Below, in pieces: positions 8,183 through 16,528 of a stretch of DNA of 43,866 bases (positions are counted from its first letter, which is position 1; every line of letters begins with the position of its first letter). Location: contig JAJTIE010000023.1 of the NCBI GenBank assembly GCA_021300195.1, forward strand, positions 1 to 43,866, given 5' to 3'. The position numbers and the translations under genes are program-made. This DNA comes from Bacteroidota bacterium (GTDB lineage: Bacteria > Bacteroidota > Bacteroidia > J057 > JAJTIE01). The notes below the pieces were generated by a model. That model was not told where the DNA came from, did no database searches, and worked only from the letters and a program-made list of their open reading frames with translations.

Positions 8183-9454
8183 ATGCTATTGCTACGCAAC
8201 GTTGTACTGGTACACCCGGGCCACCCATCGGATAGCAGGCCGATAGACCTGCTGCTACAGGATGGCCGGCTGCACCGGCTGGAACCGGGTGGCAGCATGC
8301 CCACCCAAGGCCACACCGTAGCCGAGGCCGAGGACCTGCATGTAAGCCTGAGCTGGATAGACACCCTGGCAAGCCTGAACATACCCGGGCACGAACTGCG
8401 AGATAGCCTGGAGCACCTGAGCGCCAGTGCCCTACAGGGGGGATTTTCGCACGTGGTAGTAAGCCCAAACAGCCACCCGCCCATAGACCATGCCGAGGCT
8501 GTGCTGGCCCTGCTGGCGCGGGCGGCTACGCTGCCCACCACCCTGCTGCCCATGGGCGCTGCCAGCGAGGGTACACAGGGCAAGGAAATGGCCGAGCTGG
8601 CCAGCATGCAGCAGGCCGGGGCCTGCCTCATCTCCGATGGCTGGCAACCCCTGCAGGCCGCCGGCCTGCAGTACCGGATACTGCGCTACCTGGCCCCCCT
8701 GCAGCTACCCATGCACCAGCTGCCTATGCTGGAGAGCCTGGAGGCAGGTGGCGTAGCCAATGAAAGCCCGGCCATAACCCGCCTGGGCCTGAAGGCCAGC
8801 CCCATACTGGCCGAAACCCTGGCTGTGCAGCAGCTGCTAGAGCTGCTGCGCCACACAGAGGCCGAGCTATACCTGTGCCCCATCACAGCTGCCGATAGTG
8901 TGGCACGCATCCGCCAGGCAAAGGCCGATGGCCTGCGGGTAACGGCTGGCACGCTGCCAGCCTACCTGTACTTTACGGATGAACAACTGGGCGACTTTGA
9001 CACACGCTACAAGCTGCGCCCACCCCTGCGCAGCGAGCAAGACCGACTGGCCCTGCTAGAGGCCGTAGCCGACGGAACCCTAGACATACTGGCCAGTGGG
9101 CACAGCCCGGCTACGATAGATGAAAAGCGGCTGGAGTTTGACTTTGCCGCCTATGGCATGCCGATGCTGGAAACCTGCTACGCCTGTGCAAGCACAGCGC
9201 TGGAGGGCTATGCAGAGGTGGAAACCCTGGTACGGATACTGGGCCTGCAGCCGCGCAAGCTGCTGCGTATGCCCATCCCCGCCTTTGAGCCGGGAGCCGA
9301 GCTAAGCCTCACCCTCTTCCAGCCCAGGCTGCGCTGGACAGCAACAGAAAAGCACCTGAAAACCCTGTATAACAGCAACCCCACCACCGGCCACACTCTT
9401 AAGGGGAAGGCCTATGGCGTGTACCACAAGGGTGTATTGCACAAAGCCCACTAG
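8183..9454 (+). CDS. Dihydroorotase-like amidohydrolase lacking most metal ligands
   Basis: The 423-residue protein aligns by eye along its whole length with class I dihydroorotases: SPNSHPPIDH (cf. N-x-x-P-x-I-D), RYKLRPPLRSEQDRLALLEAVADGTLDILASGHSP, EFDFAAYGMPMLET. However, the DxHxH metal motif is replaced by Asp60-Thr-Leu-Ala-Ser64; the His of 'CHIS' is Pro233; and the usual TDHAPH is SGHSPA, losing the catalytic Asp (Gly306) and the final His (Ala310). It is therefore unlikely to hydrolyse dihydroorotate. Inactive dihydroorotases are known to serve as structural partners of aspartate transcarbamoylase (e.g. PyrC' in Pseudomonas), which is the best guess here, but pyrB is not in the window. 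It has its own promoter box after rodA. Confidence 0.8.
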   Translation: MLLLRNVVLVHPGHPSDSRPIDLLLQDGRLHRLEPGGSMPTQGHTVAEAEDLHVSLSWIDTLASLNIPGHELRDSLEHLSASALQGGFSHVVVSPNSHPPIDHAEAVLALLARAATLPTTLLPMGAASEGTQGKEMAELASMQQAGACLISDGWQPLQAAGLQYRILRYLAPLQLPMHQLPMLESLEAGGVANESPAITRLGLKASPILAETLAVQQLLELLRHTEAELYLCPITAADSVARIRQAKADGLRVTAGTLPAYLYFTDEQLGDFDTRYKLRPPLRSEQDRLALLEAVADGTLDILASGHSPATIDEKRLEFDFAAYGMPMLETCYACASTALEGYAEVETLVRILGLQPRKLLRMPIPAFEPGAELSLTLFQPRLRWTATEKHLKTLYNSNPTTGHTLKGKAYGVYHKGVLHKAH

Positions 9455-9469
9455 CCAGCAGCCCCCGCC

Positions 9470-12400
9470 TTAGGCATCGGCTGCGGAACGGGGCCGGGCG
9501 CGCAGTATATTCCGCAGGGCCCAGAGTGGCAAGAATTTTACGCGCATGCCCTTATCTCGCTCCGGATTCTCGGTTAGCCTAAACACATAGACTGTTTTGC
9601 CATAGTATTTGGGGGTGTGGTAGTAGTCTGCAGCCGCCAGCTCCTCCTCCTTGGGCAGCAGTACGGCCAGGTCGTAGCGCAATTGGTCATTCAGCCGATA
9701 ATGGCCACGGGCCGTGAAGTTGAGCTTATTGCTGATGAATTCGACCGACGGCATAAAGAGGGTAGAATCTGCCAGAAACACATTGTCCAGCCTTAGGCTG
9801 AAGTAGGTAGGTGTAGCCAGGTCCTGCTGATTCAGCAGCGGGTTGGGCTTCAAAAACTGGCCCAGATTTCGGATAGAACCCTCGTCCAGCCGAATGGAAA
9901 AGTTGGCCAGCTTCGGCAAGGATACACGGCTGCTTCTGGGCTGTAGGTGCAAGTGCAGGTCTCCGGCCAGGCTTAGCCGGCCCTGGATGCCCAGCGAGTC
10001 GAGCTGCTGCTTGCCGAGCGCGTCGAAAGAGGCAAAAACCTGGTGTAGGTCTACCTGATCCAGCTCCAGGTGGGTGTAGATAACCGGTTGTTGAGGGTCG
10101 GTCTGATCCATCTGGCCCCGTGCAGCCAGCAGCCCACCACAGGTGCGTAGCCGGGCCTGCCGTACCTGTAGCAGGTGGCCCTGTAGCACTACATCCATTT
10201 CCATATCCCGCATCTGCAAGCGCTGGTAGTAGGCGTAGCCCAGTGAGAAATGGGCTACAATCTCCGACTGGCTGGGGAGGTCGATCTGCTTGAGTTTGGC
10301 GGTATCCCCGCGCGGTCTATCCAGCAGGGCAAAGGTCTCCAGGTTCAGGCTATCGCTCTCAAAGGAGAATTTGGCAGCCAGCCCAGGCTGATCGGTATAC
10401 AGGAAGCCCAGGATGTCGTATACCGTTCCGCGCACACGAAAGGAATTCCCGTTCATGCGGCCCGACATCTGGCGGATCTCTACCCCCTTTCCGTCGTAGT
10501 ACATCTCGGCATTCAGCTGGCGGAAAGGCAGCCCCGCTGGGGCCAGGTCGAAGGAAACATTCTGCATCCGAAAGTCGCCCCGCTGAGGCATCTTCACCAG
10601 CTTCTTGGGGTCGGATATATCCGATAGCTTACCCGCCAGCTCTACCCAAAAGGCCAGGGTGCCCTGTGGCTGTGCCACGGTGGGTAGGCTAAAGTAGTTC
10701 AGCAGTACATCTGCGCCTATCTCGGTACGCAGGCGCATGCGTACCTGCCCGGTGGCGGGGTCATCCAGGCGCAGGCTAGCCCAGAAGGGAAACTGGTTGG
10801 CCACCCCATACAGGGTATCTATCCGGATGGGGGTATGGCGCGGATCCTTCAGATGCTGCTCTGTGAATAGGGCACTCAGGGTAACGTCTCGGATAAAAAT
10901 CCGCTGAACAGGCTGGAAAAAGTAGCCATTTTCCAGCGCCAGGTGCAGCTGGATGCGGGGTTGGGCAGACCGGGTGGCGTAGCCATTCAGCCGCAGGTTT
11001 CCCCCCACCTGCACGGCACTGGTGGGTACAGGCCGCCTGGCGGGCCACAGGCCCAGGTCCTGCAGCACCAGGGGCAGGTCCTCGCTGTTCAGGTCAAGGG
11101 CCAGCTGAAAGGTATTCTGAGCCCGCTGCTGGCTGTTCAGGCTACCAAATAGCAGTGCCCGGCCCTTCTTTCCGCCTATTTCAAAGGCCTGCATACTCAG
11201 CACCTTATCCCGCAGAGAAAGGGTGCCGCGTACACCCTGATATGCATACTGGTTTAGGTATATCACACGGGCATCCAGGTGCAGGCTAGCCGCCAGCCAG
11301 CCCGGCAGCTCCATGCCCAGGGCAGAGGGGTGGAACGGCTGGGTAGCCGCCAGCCCACGCTGCCGGCCTAGCTGGGCCGTATGGCTTAGCAGCGCAGGGA
11401 TATACAGCGTATCCAGCTGCAGGTTTGCATCCAGCTTCAGCACCCGCTCCTCGCCGTAGGCATAGCTCAGGAAATCGTGTAGCGTAGCAGCCAGCCGCAG
11501 GGGCTGTCCGTTTAGCTGGGCAGTGAGGCTGGGCGTGTGCAGCGCACGGCCACGCAGGGCCAGCCGACCATAGGCATGGCGCAGTTCCAGGGGCTGGTGC
11601 CTCAGGCTTAGTGCCACATCCTCCAGGCTGATCCCGCCCCGATAGTGTACAGCGTGCAGCTCATCGGGCCTGCCAACGTGGTGGAGCGGCCCAGCCAGGT
11701 CCAGGTCTATCCGCAGCAGGCCACTTCCCTGCATCACAGTGTCTTGGCCCAGAAAGGAAAGAACCTTCCCGAACTCAAGGGTGGCCGTGGCCCTGCCCTC
11801 CAGAAAGGGGTCGAGCAGACTGCTGAGCCGAAGCTGCGCAAAAATAGGTCTCCCGGCAAAATTGGCCCACAGGCTGTCTATGCTTAGCTCTGCGGTTTCC
11901 AGGCTGTTTCGCTTGCCATTGGTAAGATGCCCACTTAGCTGTAGGTGCTGTACCGAGTTACCACTCTGTCTGTGTTTCACCTCCGTCTCCTTTGCGCGGA
12001 AAGCTAGCTCTATGTGCGGGTTGGTGGTTTCATCGTCCACGCCCACAATAGTGCCCGACAGACTAAGTTGGCCCGATAGCTTGTAGTTGGCCAGCAGGCG
12101 GCGCGTCTGCTGGGGTATGAAGCTGAGCAGGGTTTGCACCTTCCCGTAGTTGGTGCCAAAGTGCAGGTCATAGTACCGATCGCGTCCACTCATTAGCAGC
12201 TTGCCAGCCAGGCTCAGCCTCGATTCGTCCAGGGTCAACTCCATGTTGCGGAAATCAATCATCTTACTGGGCTTATCCAGCACCAGGCTGGTCTGTAGCG
12301 AAAAAGGCTGATCCTCCATTATCCGGAAGCCACCCATATCCAGGTAACGGCTACGCCCCGCTGCACGGCCCCTAAAAAGTACCTGAGACCGGTAGTTGCG

Positions 12401-12970
12401 CATCTCCAGCTCTGCGCTATCCAGCCAAAACGCATAGCGCCGCCTGGTGGGCCAAGAGAGATAGTCCAGCCGGGTATCCTCCAGTACCATGCGGTGTATG
12501 CGCACTTCATCTGGCCGCTTCCGGTCGGGGTCGTAGGGCTTAAAAAGCTGAAAATTCTTGCGATAGCTGCGATCCAGCAGCATGTATACCCGGTTTCCCC
12601 GTAGGCGAATAAGCTCTACTGTCTTCTGCTTCTTGTTGAAATACAGCTCTGCCAGGTCCAGGGTTAGGGTAGCCTCTTGGGTGGTCATCAGCGGATGCTT
12701 GCCCAGGGTAGGCTCTACCTCCACCTGCTGCATATGTAGGGTAGCAAGGGGGAAGTCAGTAAAGTCAACGGAGAGGCTGCCAATGTGCACCGGTGTTTGC
12801 ATCAGCTTGGTTATCTGCCCCTCTACAATGGTCTTACCAAAAAGCCAAAAGGTAAACAGGGTGCCCAGCAGCAGACCCAGCAGTAGCAGGCCCAGCACAG
12901 ACAGCAGGCGCCCCAGCTGCCTGGCTAGGCCATACAGGGCAGTTCGGGCACTCGTGCGTCGTCCATGCAT
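9470..12970 (-). CDS. Giant AsmA/TamB-like envelope protein
   Basis: 1166 residues. A basic head is followed by one hydrophobic helix (about residues 21-44) and then a very long, beta-rich region with the AsmA pattern just after the anchor (LMQTPVHIGSLSVDFTDFPLATLHMQQVEV split around residue 57) and an AsmA-like C-terminal region (SLRLDNVFLADSTLFMPSVEFISNKLNFTARGHY). Such proteins belong to the AsmA/TamB/YhdP bridge-like group that spans the periplasm and is linked to phospholipid transport to, or protein assembly in, the outer membrane (family knowledge). Bacteroidota often have long AsmA proteins. It is the last gene of a minus-strand run, separated from the upstream lipoprotein gene by a strong terminator, so it should have its own promoter. 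It converges with the dihydroorotase-like gene, 15 bp apart. Confidence 0.75.
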   Translation of the reverse strand: MHGRRTSARTALYGLARQLGRLLSVLGLLLLGLLLGTLFTFWLFGKTIVEGQITKLMQTPVHIGSLSVDFTDFPLATLHMQQVEVEPTLGKHPLMTTQEATLTLDLAELYFNKKQKTVELIRLRGNRVYMLLDRSYRKNFQLFKPYDPDRKRPDEVRIHRMVLEDTRLDYLSWPTRRRYAFWLDSAELEMRNYRSQVLFRGRAAGRSRYLDMGGFRIMEDQPFSLQTSLVLDKPSKMIDFRNMELTLDESRLSLAGKLLMSGRDRYYDLHFGTNYGKVQTLLSFIPQQTRRLLANYKLSGQLSLSGTIVGVDDETTNPHIELAFRAKETEVKHRQSGNSVQHLQLSGHLTNGKRNSLETAELSIDSLWANFAGRPIFAQLRLSSLLDPFLEGRATATLEFGKVLSFLGQDTVMQGSGLLRIDLDLAGPLHHVGRPDELHAVHYRGGISLEDVALSLRHQPLELRHAYGRLALRGRALHTPSLTAQLNGQPLRLAATLHDFLSYAYGEERVLKLDANLQLDTLYIPALLSHTAQLGRQRGLAATQPFHPSALGMELPGWLAASLHLDARVIYLNQYAYQGVRGTLSLRDKVLSMQAFEIGGKKGRALLFGSLNSQQRAQNTFQLALDLNSEDLPLVLQDLGLWPARRPVPTSAVQVGGNLRLNGYATRSAQPRIQLHLALENGYFFQPVQRIFIRDVTLSALFTEQHLKDPRHTPIRIDTLYGVANQFPFWASLRLDDPATGQVRMRLRTEIGADVLLNYFSLPTVAQPQGTLAFWVELAGKLSDISDPKKLVKMPQRGDFRMQNVSFDLAPAGLPFRQLNAEMYYDGKGVEIRQMSGRMNGNSFRVRGTVYDILGFLYTDQPGLAAKFSFESDSLNLETFALLDRPRGDTAKLKQIDLPSQSEIVAHFSLGYAYYQRLQMRDMEMDVVLQGHLLQVRQARLRTCGGLLAARGQMDQTDPQQPVIYTHLELDQVDLHQVFASFDALGKQQLDSLGIQGRLSLAGDLHLHLQPRSSRVSLPKLANFSIRLDEGSIRNLGQFLKPNPLLNQQDLATPTYFSLRLDNVFLADSTLFMPSVEFISNKLNFTARGHYRLNDQLRYDLAVLLPKEEELAAADYYHTPKYYGKTVYVFRLTENPERDKGMRVKFLPLWALRNILRARPRSAADA

Positions 12971-13004
12971 AAGGCTAGGGGCGGGGCATATTGGCTAAAA
13001 TAGG

Positions 13005-13042
13005 AAAAAAAGCGGGGCAGCTTGTTCGATAAGCTGCCCCGC
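13005..13042 (-). terminator. Strong Rho-independent terminator after the orphan lipoprotein gene
   Basis: A perfect 12-bp inverted repeat, GCGGGGCAGCTT (13012-13023) and AAGCTGCCCCGC (13031-13042), with a 7-nt loop. On the minus strand the stem is followed by seven T residues (13011-13005). It isolates the AsmA-like gene from the transcript above. Confidence 0.9.
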
Positions 13043-13097
13043 CCAGGCCCTAGAGCCACCATACACCACGGCCAATATGGTAGTGGCCTAATGCTTA

Positions 13098-13547
13098 TTA
13101 TTTGTACTCCTCTATTTTGATGGTATAGGGCACCTTGGAGCTGATGTCCAGGTAATACTCGCCCTGGCCACCCTCAAAATCCACAAAGTCTGCACCGGAT
13201 CCGATCTGGTTGGCTATGATCTCGGAGTCTTCGCGGTCGTGCCGGTTTTTCATGATGATAATAAACTCCTCTTCACTGCCACCCTTCACATCCCACTCTA
13301 CTTTCCAGGTTTCGCCGGTTACCTTGAAGGTGCTGGTTTTTTTGCTCTGCTTGCCGTTGAAATTGGCCACTGGCTTCCATCGGGGCTTTACTGCCCGCTG
13401 GATGTCCAGGTTGTTTTCTTCCTTTTTATCGCCAGCTACAATGCTGCCCTCCAGGCCGTCATCCAGGGCACCATCTACCTGGTCTACAGAACAGGCGGTA
13501 GTGGCCAGGGCACCAAGGGCGAGAATGAGATATACAAAATGCTTCAT
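13098..13547 (-). CDS. Orphan small lipoprotein, function unknown
   Basis: 149 residues. The start MKHFVYLILALGALATTACS is a lipoprotein signal with Cys19 as the predicted lipidation site. The mature part starts acidic (VDQVDGALDDGLEG), contains KKTSTFKVTGETWKVEWDV and ends in a beta-strand-rich region (GQGEYYLDISSKVPYTIKIEEYK), suggesting a small beta-sandwich. I do not recognise the family; the layout resembles uncharacterised lipoproteins that bind or stabilise at the cell surface. Start: ATG 13547 gives the signal peptide; the frame is open further upstream but that part is not protein-like. A TATCTTAG box lies 22 nt upstream, and a strong terminator follows, so it is probably a single-gene transcript. 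Confidence 0.75.
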   Translation of the reverse strand: MKHFVYLILALGALATTACSVDQVDGALDDGLEGSIVAGDKKEENNLDIQRAVKPRWKPVANFNGKQSKKTSTFKVTGETWKVEWDVKGGSEEEFIIIMKNRHDREDSEIIANQIGSGADFVDFEGGQGEYYLDISSKVPYTIKIEEYK

Positions 13548-13569
13548 GGTTTCAGGATTAGCTACGGTG

Positions 13570-13577
13570 CTAAGATA
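13570..13577 (-). promoter_or_regulatory. Putative -7 box (TATCTTAG) of the orphan lipoprotein gene
   Basis: On the minus strand TATCTTAG, one base off TAnnTTTG, 22 nt before ATG 13547. The identical octamer precedes the M16 gene that starts at 22007. Confidence 0.4.
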
Positions 13578-13677
13578 AGCGTAGGTATCGCCGCTGTCAC
13601 GTGCTTTCTTTTCACACTGGGCAGCCTGGTGGGGCACAAACCAAATGAGGGGTGTGGAAAACCCGGGGCGGCCTGGC

Positions 13678-14235
13678 CTAAGACATTCCCCAGCGGTAGG
13701 TATCGGGGCTAAAACCCATGAGGTCTAGCGCGCGATGTACCACGGTATCGGCCAGCTGCTCAAAGGTTTCAGGCCGCGAATAAAAGCTGGGCGAGGCAGG
13801 CAGCATAATGGCACCGGCCTCGGTGGCACGCCGCATGTTCTCGATGTGGATAATGCTGTAGGGGGTATCGCGCAGGATGCAGATCAGGCGGCGGCGCTCC
13901 TTCAATATCACGTCTGCCGCCCGGGTTATCAGGTCGTCGCTAAAGCCGTGGGCAATGCGGCCCAGGGTGCCCATGCTACAGGGCACAATGACCATATCCA
14001 TATACCGGGCACTACCACTGGCAAAGGGGGCAAAGAAGTTATCGCGCTCGTACACCTGGAAGGGTAGGTTGGGCGCCTCGCCTAGTTCATACTGCCACAC
14101 ATCGCGTGCATTCTTGCTGAGTACCACCCCTACTTCCAGGGGCTGCTGGGTGCCCAGCTGTGCCAGGTGGTGCAGCAGGCGGCGGGCATACAGGCTGCCC
14201 GAAGCACCGGTAACGGCTACTACTATTTTTCGCAT
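13678..14235 (-). CDS. ubiX: UbiX-like flavin prenyltransferase
   Basis: Flavoprotein that prenylates FMN to make the cofactor of UbiD-type decarboxylases. The 185 residues show the flavin-binding start KIVVAVTGASGSLYARRLL, the YMDMVIVPCSMGTLGRIAHG loop, and LITRAADVILKERRRLICILRDTPYSIIHIENM with the conserved Arg/Glu region and LPASPSFYSRP. Start ATG 14235 gives the usual M-(R/K)-K-I N-terminus; a 7-codon extension is also open. Its UbiD partner is not in the window. With ubiE at 34.2 kb it may serve menaquinone synthesis (inference). It follows the NTF2-like lipoprotein genes on the same strand by about 147 bp. Confidence 0.93.
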   Translation of the reverse strand: MRKIVVAVTGASGSLYARRLLHHLAQLGTQQPLEVGVVLSKNARDVWQYELGEAPNLPFQVYERDNFFAPFASGSARYMDMVIVPCSMGTLGRIAHGFSDDLITRAADVILKERRRLICILRDTPYSIIHIENMRRATEAGAIMLPASPSFYSRPETFEQLADTVVHRALDLMGFSPDTYRWGMS

Positions 14236-14382
14236 GCAATCTATATGATGTGCCAATATACGCTGGCAGGATACAGCCAGGGTATTGTCAAAAGCAAATG
14301 TACGGGCTGGTAGTTCCCTGGCAGGGTGCTACTGGATAGGGTATGCCCGTTTGCGTATGTCTACACGGGCCGAAGGCCGGGG

Positions 14383-14934
14383 CTATTTGATCTGACCTAG
14401 CAGACCAAAGCCCCGGGCGGCCACGATTGGGTTGAAAAGTTCTACATACTCAGTAATGAGTCCGTTTTCGTCGAAGCGGAAAAAGGCGTAGTAGTCATTC
14501 TCGTAGTAGGCGGCTTGATTCTTTAGCTTAATACGGCCCTTAAACTTGACATACACTTGGCTTGGGTCCTCCAGGGCGTAGATCTCGTCAATTGGGAAGC
14601 TCATCCCATCGAAGTTGGGGAACACGGGAGTCCAGTAGGCGCGAATTTCTTCTCGTCCGGCAGCACCCGACGGGAAAATGCCAGAGGCATAGGGGTTGAT
14701 ATGGCGACCGTTTTCGGCAAAAATGGCCACTACTTCGTCTATATTCTCGTTTTCAAGTGCTTTCAGAAAAGCGCGAGCCGTGCTTTTGTTTCGGGTAGCC
14801 ACGTCCATATTGGTGTCTTGGTGTTGAGGGGTGTTAGCAGAACGCTGGGTGCAGGCCGCCAGGCACAGCGCAAGTACGCCTAGCACCGCGCTTAAAGGTA
14901 TGCTTAGCCTATAAACCCTCTTGTATACGGGCAT
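14383..14934 (-). CDS. NTF2/SnoaL-like lipoprotein
   Basis: 183 residues. A lipoprotein signal with lipobox LAAC (VLALCLAACTQ) precedes a SnoaL-type (NTF2-like) fold: STARAFLKALENENIDEVVAIFAENGRHINP, then GREEIRAYWTPVFPNFDGMSFPIDEI and YYAFFRFDENGLITEYVELFNP. The ordered pattern helix-helix-'FAENGRHINPY'-beta sheet is typical of ketosteroid-isomerase-like enzymes or small-molecule binding proteins; the ligand is unknown. It sits 18 bp after a second SnoaL-like lipoprotein gene on the same strand, forming a tandem pair. Position in the envelope follows from the lipobox. Confidence 0.8.
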   Translation of the reverse strand: MPVYKRVYRLSIPLSAVLGVLALCLAACTQRSANTPQHQDTNMDVATRNKSTARAFLKALENENIDEVVAIFAENGRHINPYASGIFPSGAAGREEIRAYWTPVFPNFDGMSFPIDEIYALEDPSQVYVKFKGRIKLKNQAAYYENDYYAFFRFDENGLITEYVELFNPIVAARGFGLLGQIK

Positions 14935-14952
14935 GCTGCTGCTGGATTATTT

Positions 14953-15552
14953 TTATTCGCTCCTTAGTCTTTCCATGGCCTTGGCGGGTAGCATCAGGTT
15001 TCCATCCTGATACTTGTAGTTAAACTTCATGGCAGCAATCTTCCACTGTCCGTCGCTTTGCCGTACCAACTCCAGGTTGTAGCTGCCTACCACTGTCCAC
15101 ACGTTGCCCTCGGCATGCTGGAGATAATGGGTGGCCGTGCCGTAGCAGAATACTTTTGCTCGAGCGCCATCTTGGGTGGTGAGGAAGTTGCCCAACTGGT
15201 GATGGGTGTGTGCAAAGCCGGGTAGTATGCCCTTCCAGGCGCTGATGATTTCGTCTGGGGTAAGCTCGGCCGCCGGACTGCCGGTCATAGAAGAATAGTC
15301 TAGCAACACCCGGGTATCAAAGGCATCCTTTACCCCCGCCCAGTCCTGCTGGTCGGTAGCGATAAATAGTTGTGTTACAGTCTCCTCTGGGGTATGCATA
15401 GTGGGGTTCTTTTTTGATAAGTGCTGGCCCTTGGGGTTGGCTGGGGTGCAGAAAGAAGTGAGAAAAGTAACCGAGGCGACAAGGCCAAAAAACAGGCCAC
15501 GAGTGCCGTATCTTGTAGGGATAGCAGGGGGGGAGATAGAGGCTGAAGGCAT
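14953..15552 (-). CDS. SnoaL-like protein with lipoprotein-type N-terminus
   Basis: 199 residues from ATG 15552. The N-terminus has a hydrophobic segment ending LTSFC, which fits a lipoprotein signal with Cys35, although the n-region is unusually long (about 19 residues). From residue 52 the product is a SnoaL_4-type domain: MHTPEETVTQLFIATDQQDWAG, DTRVLLDYSSMTG, LTPDEIISAWKGILPGF, THHQLGNF and GQWKIAAMKFNYKYQDGN. A cytosolic form starting at ATG 15399 is possible. Members of this domain are often annotated as polyketide-cyclase-like or dehydratase-like without proof. Likely co-transcribed with the SnoaL-like gene 18 bp downstream. Confidence 0.78.
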   Translation of the reverse strand: MPSASISPPAIPTRYGTRGLFFGLVASVTFLTSFCTPANPKGQHLSKKNPTMHTPEETVTQLFIATDQQDWAGVKDAFDTRVLLDYSSMTGSPAAELTPDEIISAWKGILPGFAHTHHQLGNFLTTQDGARAKVFCYGTATHYLQHAEGNVWTVVGSYNLELVRQSDGQWKIAAMKFNYKYQDGNLMLPAKAMERLRSE

Positions 15553-15714
15553 GCAGTTTGAGCTAGAATGAGTACAAAGTAATGCTGCCTACGGATAGAA
15601 CTGCAAGTGTGTAGCGCGATACTGTCAAAAATGACAGTTAAACACTTGTTGGATAGATGCTGAAAAATGAACAATAAGGGAGGTATGCACAGACCAAATC
15701 CCCGGCTCACGCAC

Positions 15715-15740
15715 AAAAAAGGGGTGCAAGTGTGCACCCC
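15715..15740 (-). terminator. Rho-independent terminator after tRNA-Leu
   Basis: GGGGTGCA (15721-15728) and TGCACCCC (15733-15740) form a perfect 8-bp stem with a 4-nt loop; on the minus strand six T residues follow (15720-15715). It ends the transcript carrying the tRNA, 13 nt after its discriminator base. Confidence 0.88.
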
Positions 15741-15753
15741 ATGTACGAAAAAG

Positions 15754-15837
15754 TACCCAGAGGGGGGCTCGAACCCCCACAGTGTCACCACCACTGGTGT
15801 TTGAGACCAGCGCGTCTACCGATTCCGCCATCTGGGC
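15754..15837 (-). tRNA. tRNA-Leu (anticodon CAA)
   Basis: Minus-strand sequence starts GCCCAGATGGCGGAATCGGT and ends TCTGGGTA. Acceptor stem GCCCAGA/TCTGGGT (with a G-U first pair) and discriminator A; anticodon stem CTGGT/ACCAG enclosing loop CTCAAAC, so the anticodon is CAA, reading UUG; T-arm GGGGG-TTCGAGC-CCCCC; a long variable arm (TGGTGGTGACACTG region) as expected for a class II tRNA. The 3' CCA is not encoded. It lies 30 bp downstream of the hscB stop codon, so it may be processed out of an hscB transcript. Confidence 0.96.
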
Positions 15838-15867
15838 ATTCAGCCTGCGCCCAGTAAACTCAAACTG

Positions 15868-16401
15868 CTAAGGCCGGGGTGCGAAGGTACGCAGGGCCTG
15901 GCGAATGCGCAACAGGTATTTCTGCTGCAAATAGGGCTGCATAGCCTGCCTCAGTAGCTCGCCACGGCCATCTTTCGCCTGGTCAAAGGCAGTCAGGCTG
16001 CTTACTAGCTCCCGCCCTGCCCGATCCTCCAGGCTGGCCAGCTGGAGCAGCAGCACCGGGGCGGTGTCTGCATCGGCCTCTTCCGCCGCTTCGCTTAGCT
16101 CCATCACCTCCAGCAGGAAGGGCGGCTCCAGCTCCACACCGCTGGTATTGCCGCCCTGCTCATCCAGCAGGCAGTAGCGCTGCAGCAGGTAGGCCAGCCG
16201 CTGCAGGGGGTCTTTCAGGGTGTGGTAGGCGCGGTTGTTCAGGCTGCTCTGTTCCAGGGCGTGGCGCTGTGCCGGGGCATCTGCCAGGGTGTGGTAGTCT
16301 GGGTGCAGGGCTTTGCTCTGGGCCAGGTAGCGCTGTTTCAGTCCGGCTACATCCAGCCCATACTGCTCGGGCAGGCCAAAAAAGGCATAGTAGTCTTCCA
16401 T
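15868..16401 (-). CDS. hscB: Fe-S assembly co-chaperone HscB (J-domain)
   Basis: 177 residues. The N-terminal J-domain begins YYAFFGLPEQYGLDVAGLKQRYL and contains the HPD signature (ALHPDYH, residues 37-39), then SSLNNRAYHTLKDPLQRLAYLL, which is the HscB-specific end of the J-domain. The C-terminal helical domain (FLLEVMELSEAAEEAD and later helices) is the part that binds the Fe-S scaffold IscU in known HscB proteins. It delivers scaffold to the Hsp70 HscA/DnaK for cluster transfer. Neither iscU nor hscA is nearby. The tRNA-Leu gene lies just downstream. Confidence 0.92.
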   Translation of the reverse strand: MEDYYAFFGLPEQYGLDVAGLKQRYLAQSKALHPDYHTLADAPAQRHALEQSSLNNRAYHTLKDPLQRLAYLLQRYCLLDEQGGNTSGVELEPPFLLEVMELSEAAEEADADTAPVLLLQLASLEDRAGRELVSSLTAFDQAKDGRGELLRQAMQPYLQQKYLLRIRQALRTFAPRP

Positions 16402-16528
16402 ACTGCTAGGTGTAGATACGAGGGGTCAACGGGACACACTACACCGCCCGCGCCATTTGGGTTCATTACCAGCATGGCCCTGGCGCAGTACCTGCAAGGC
16501 AGGCCGACCGAAGGAGAAGAAAGATGTC

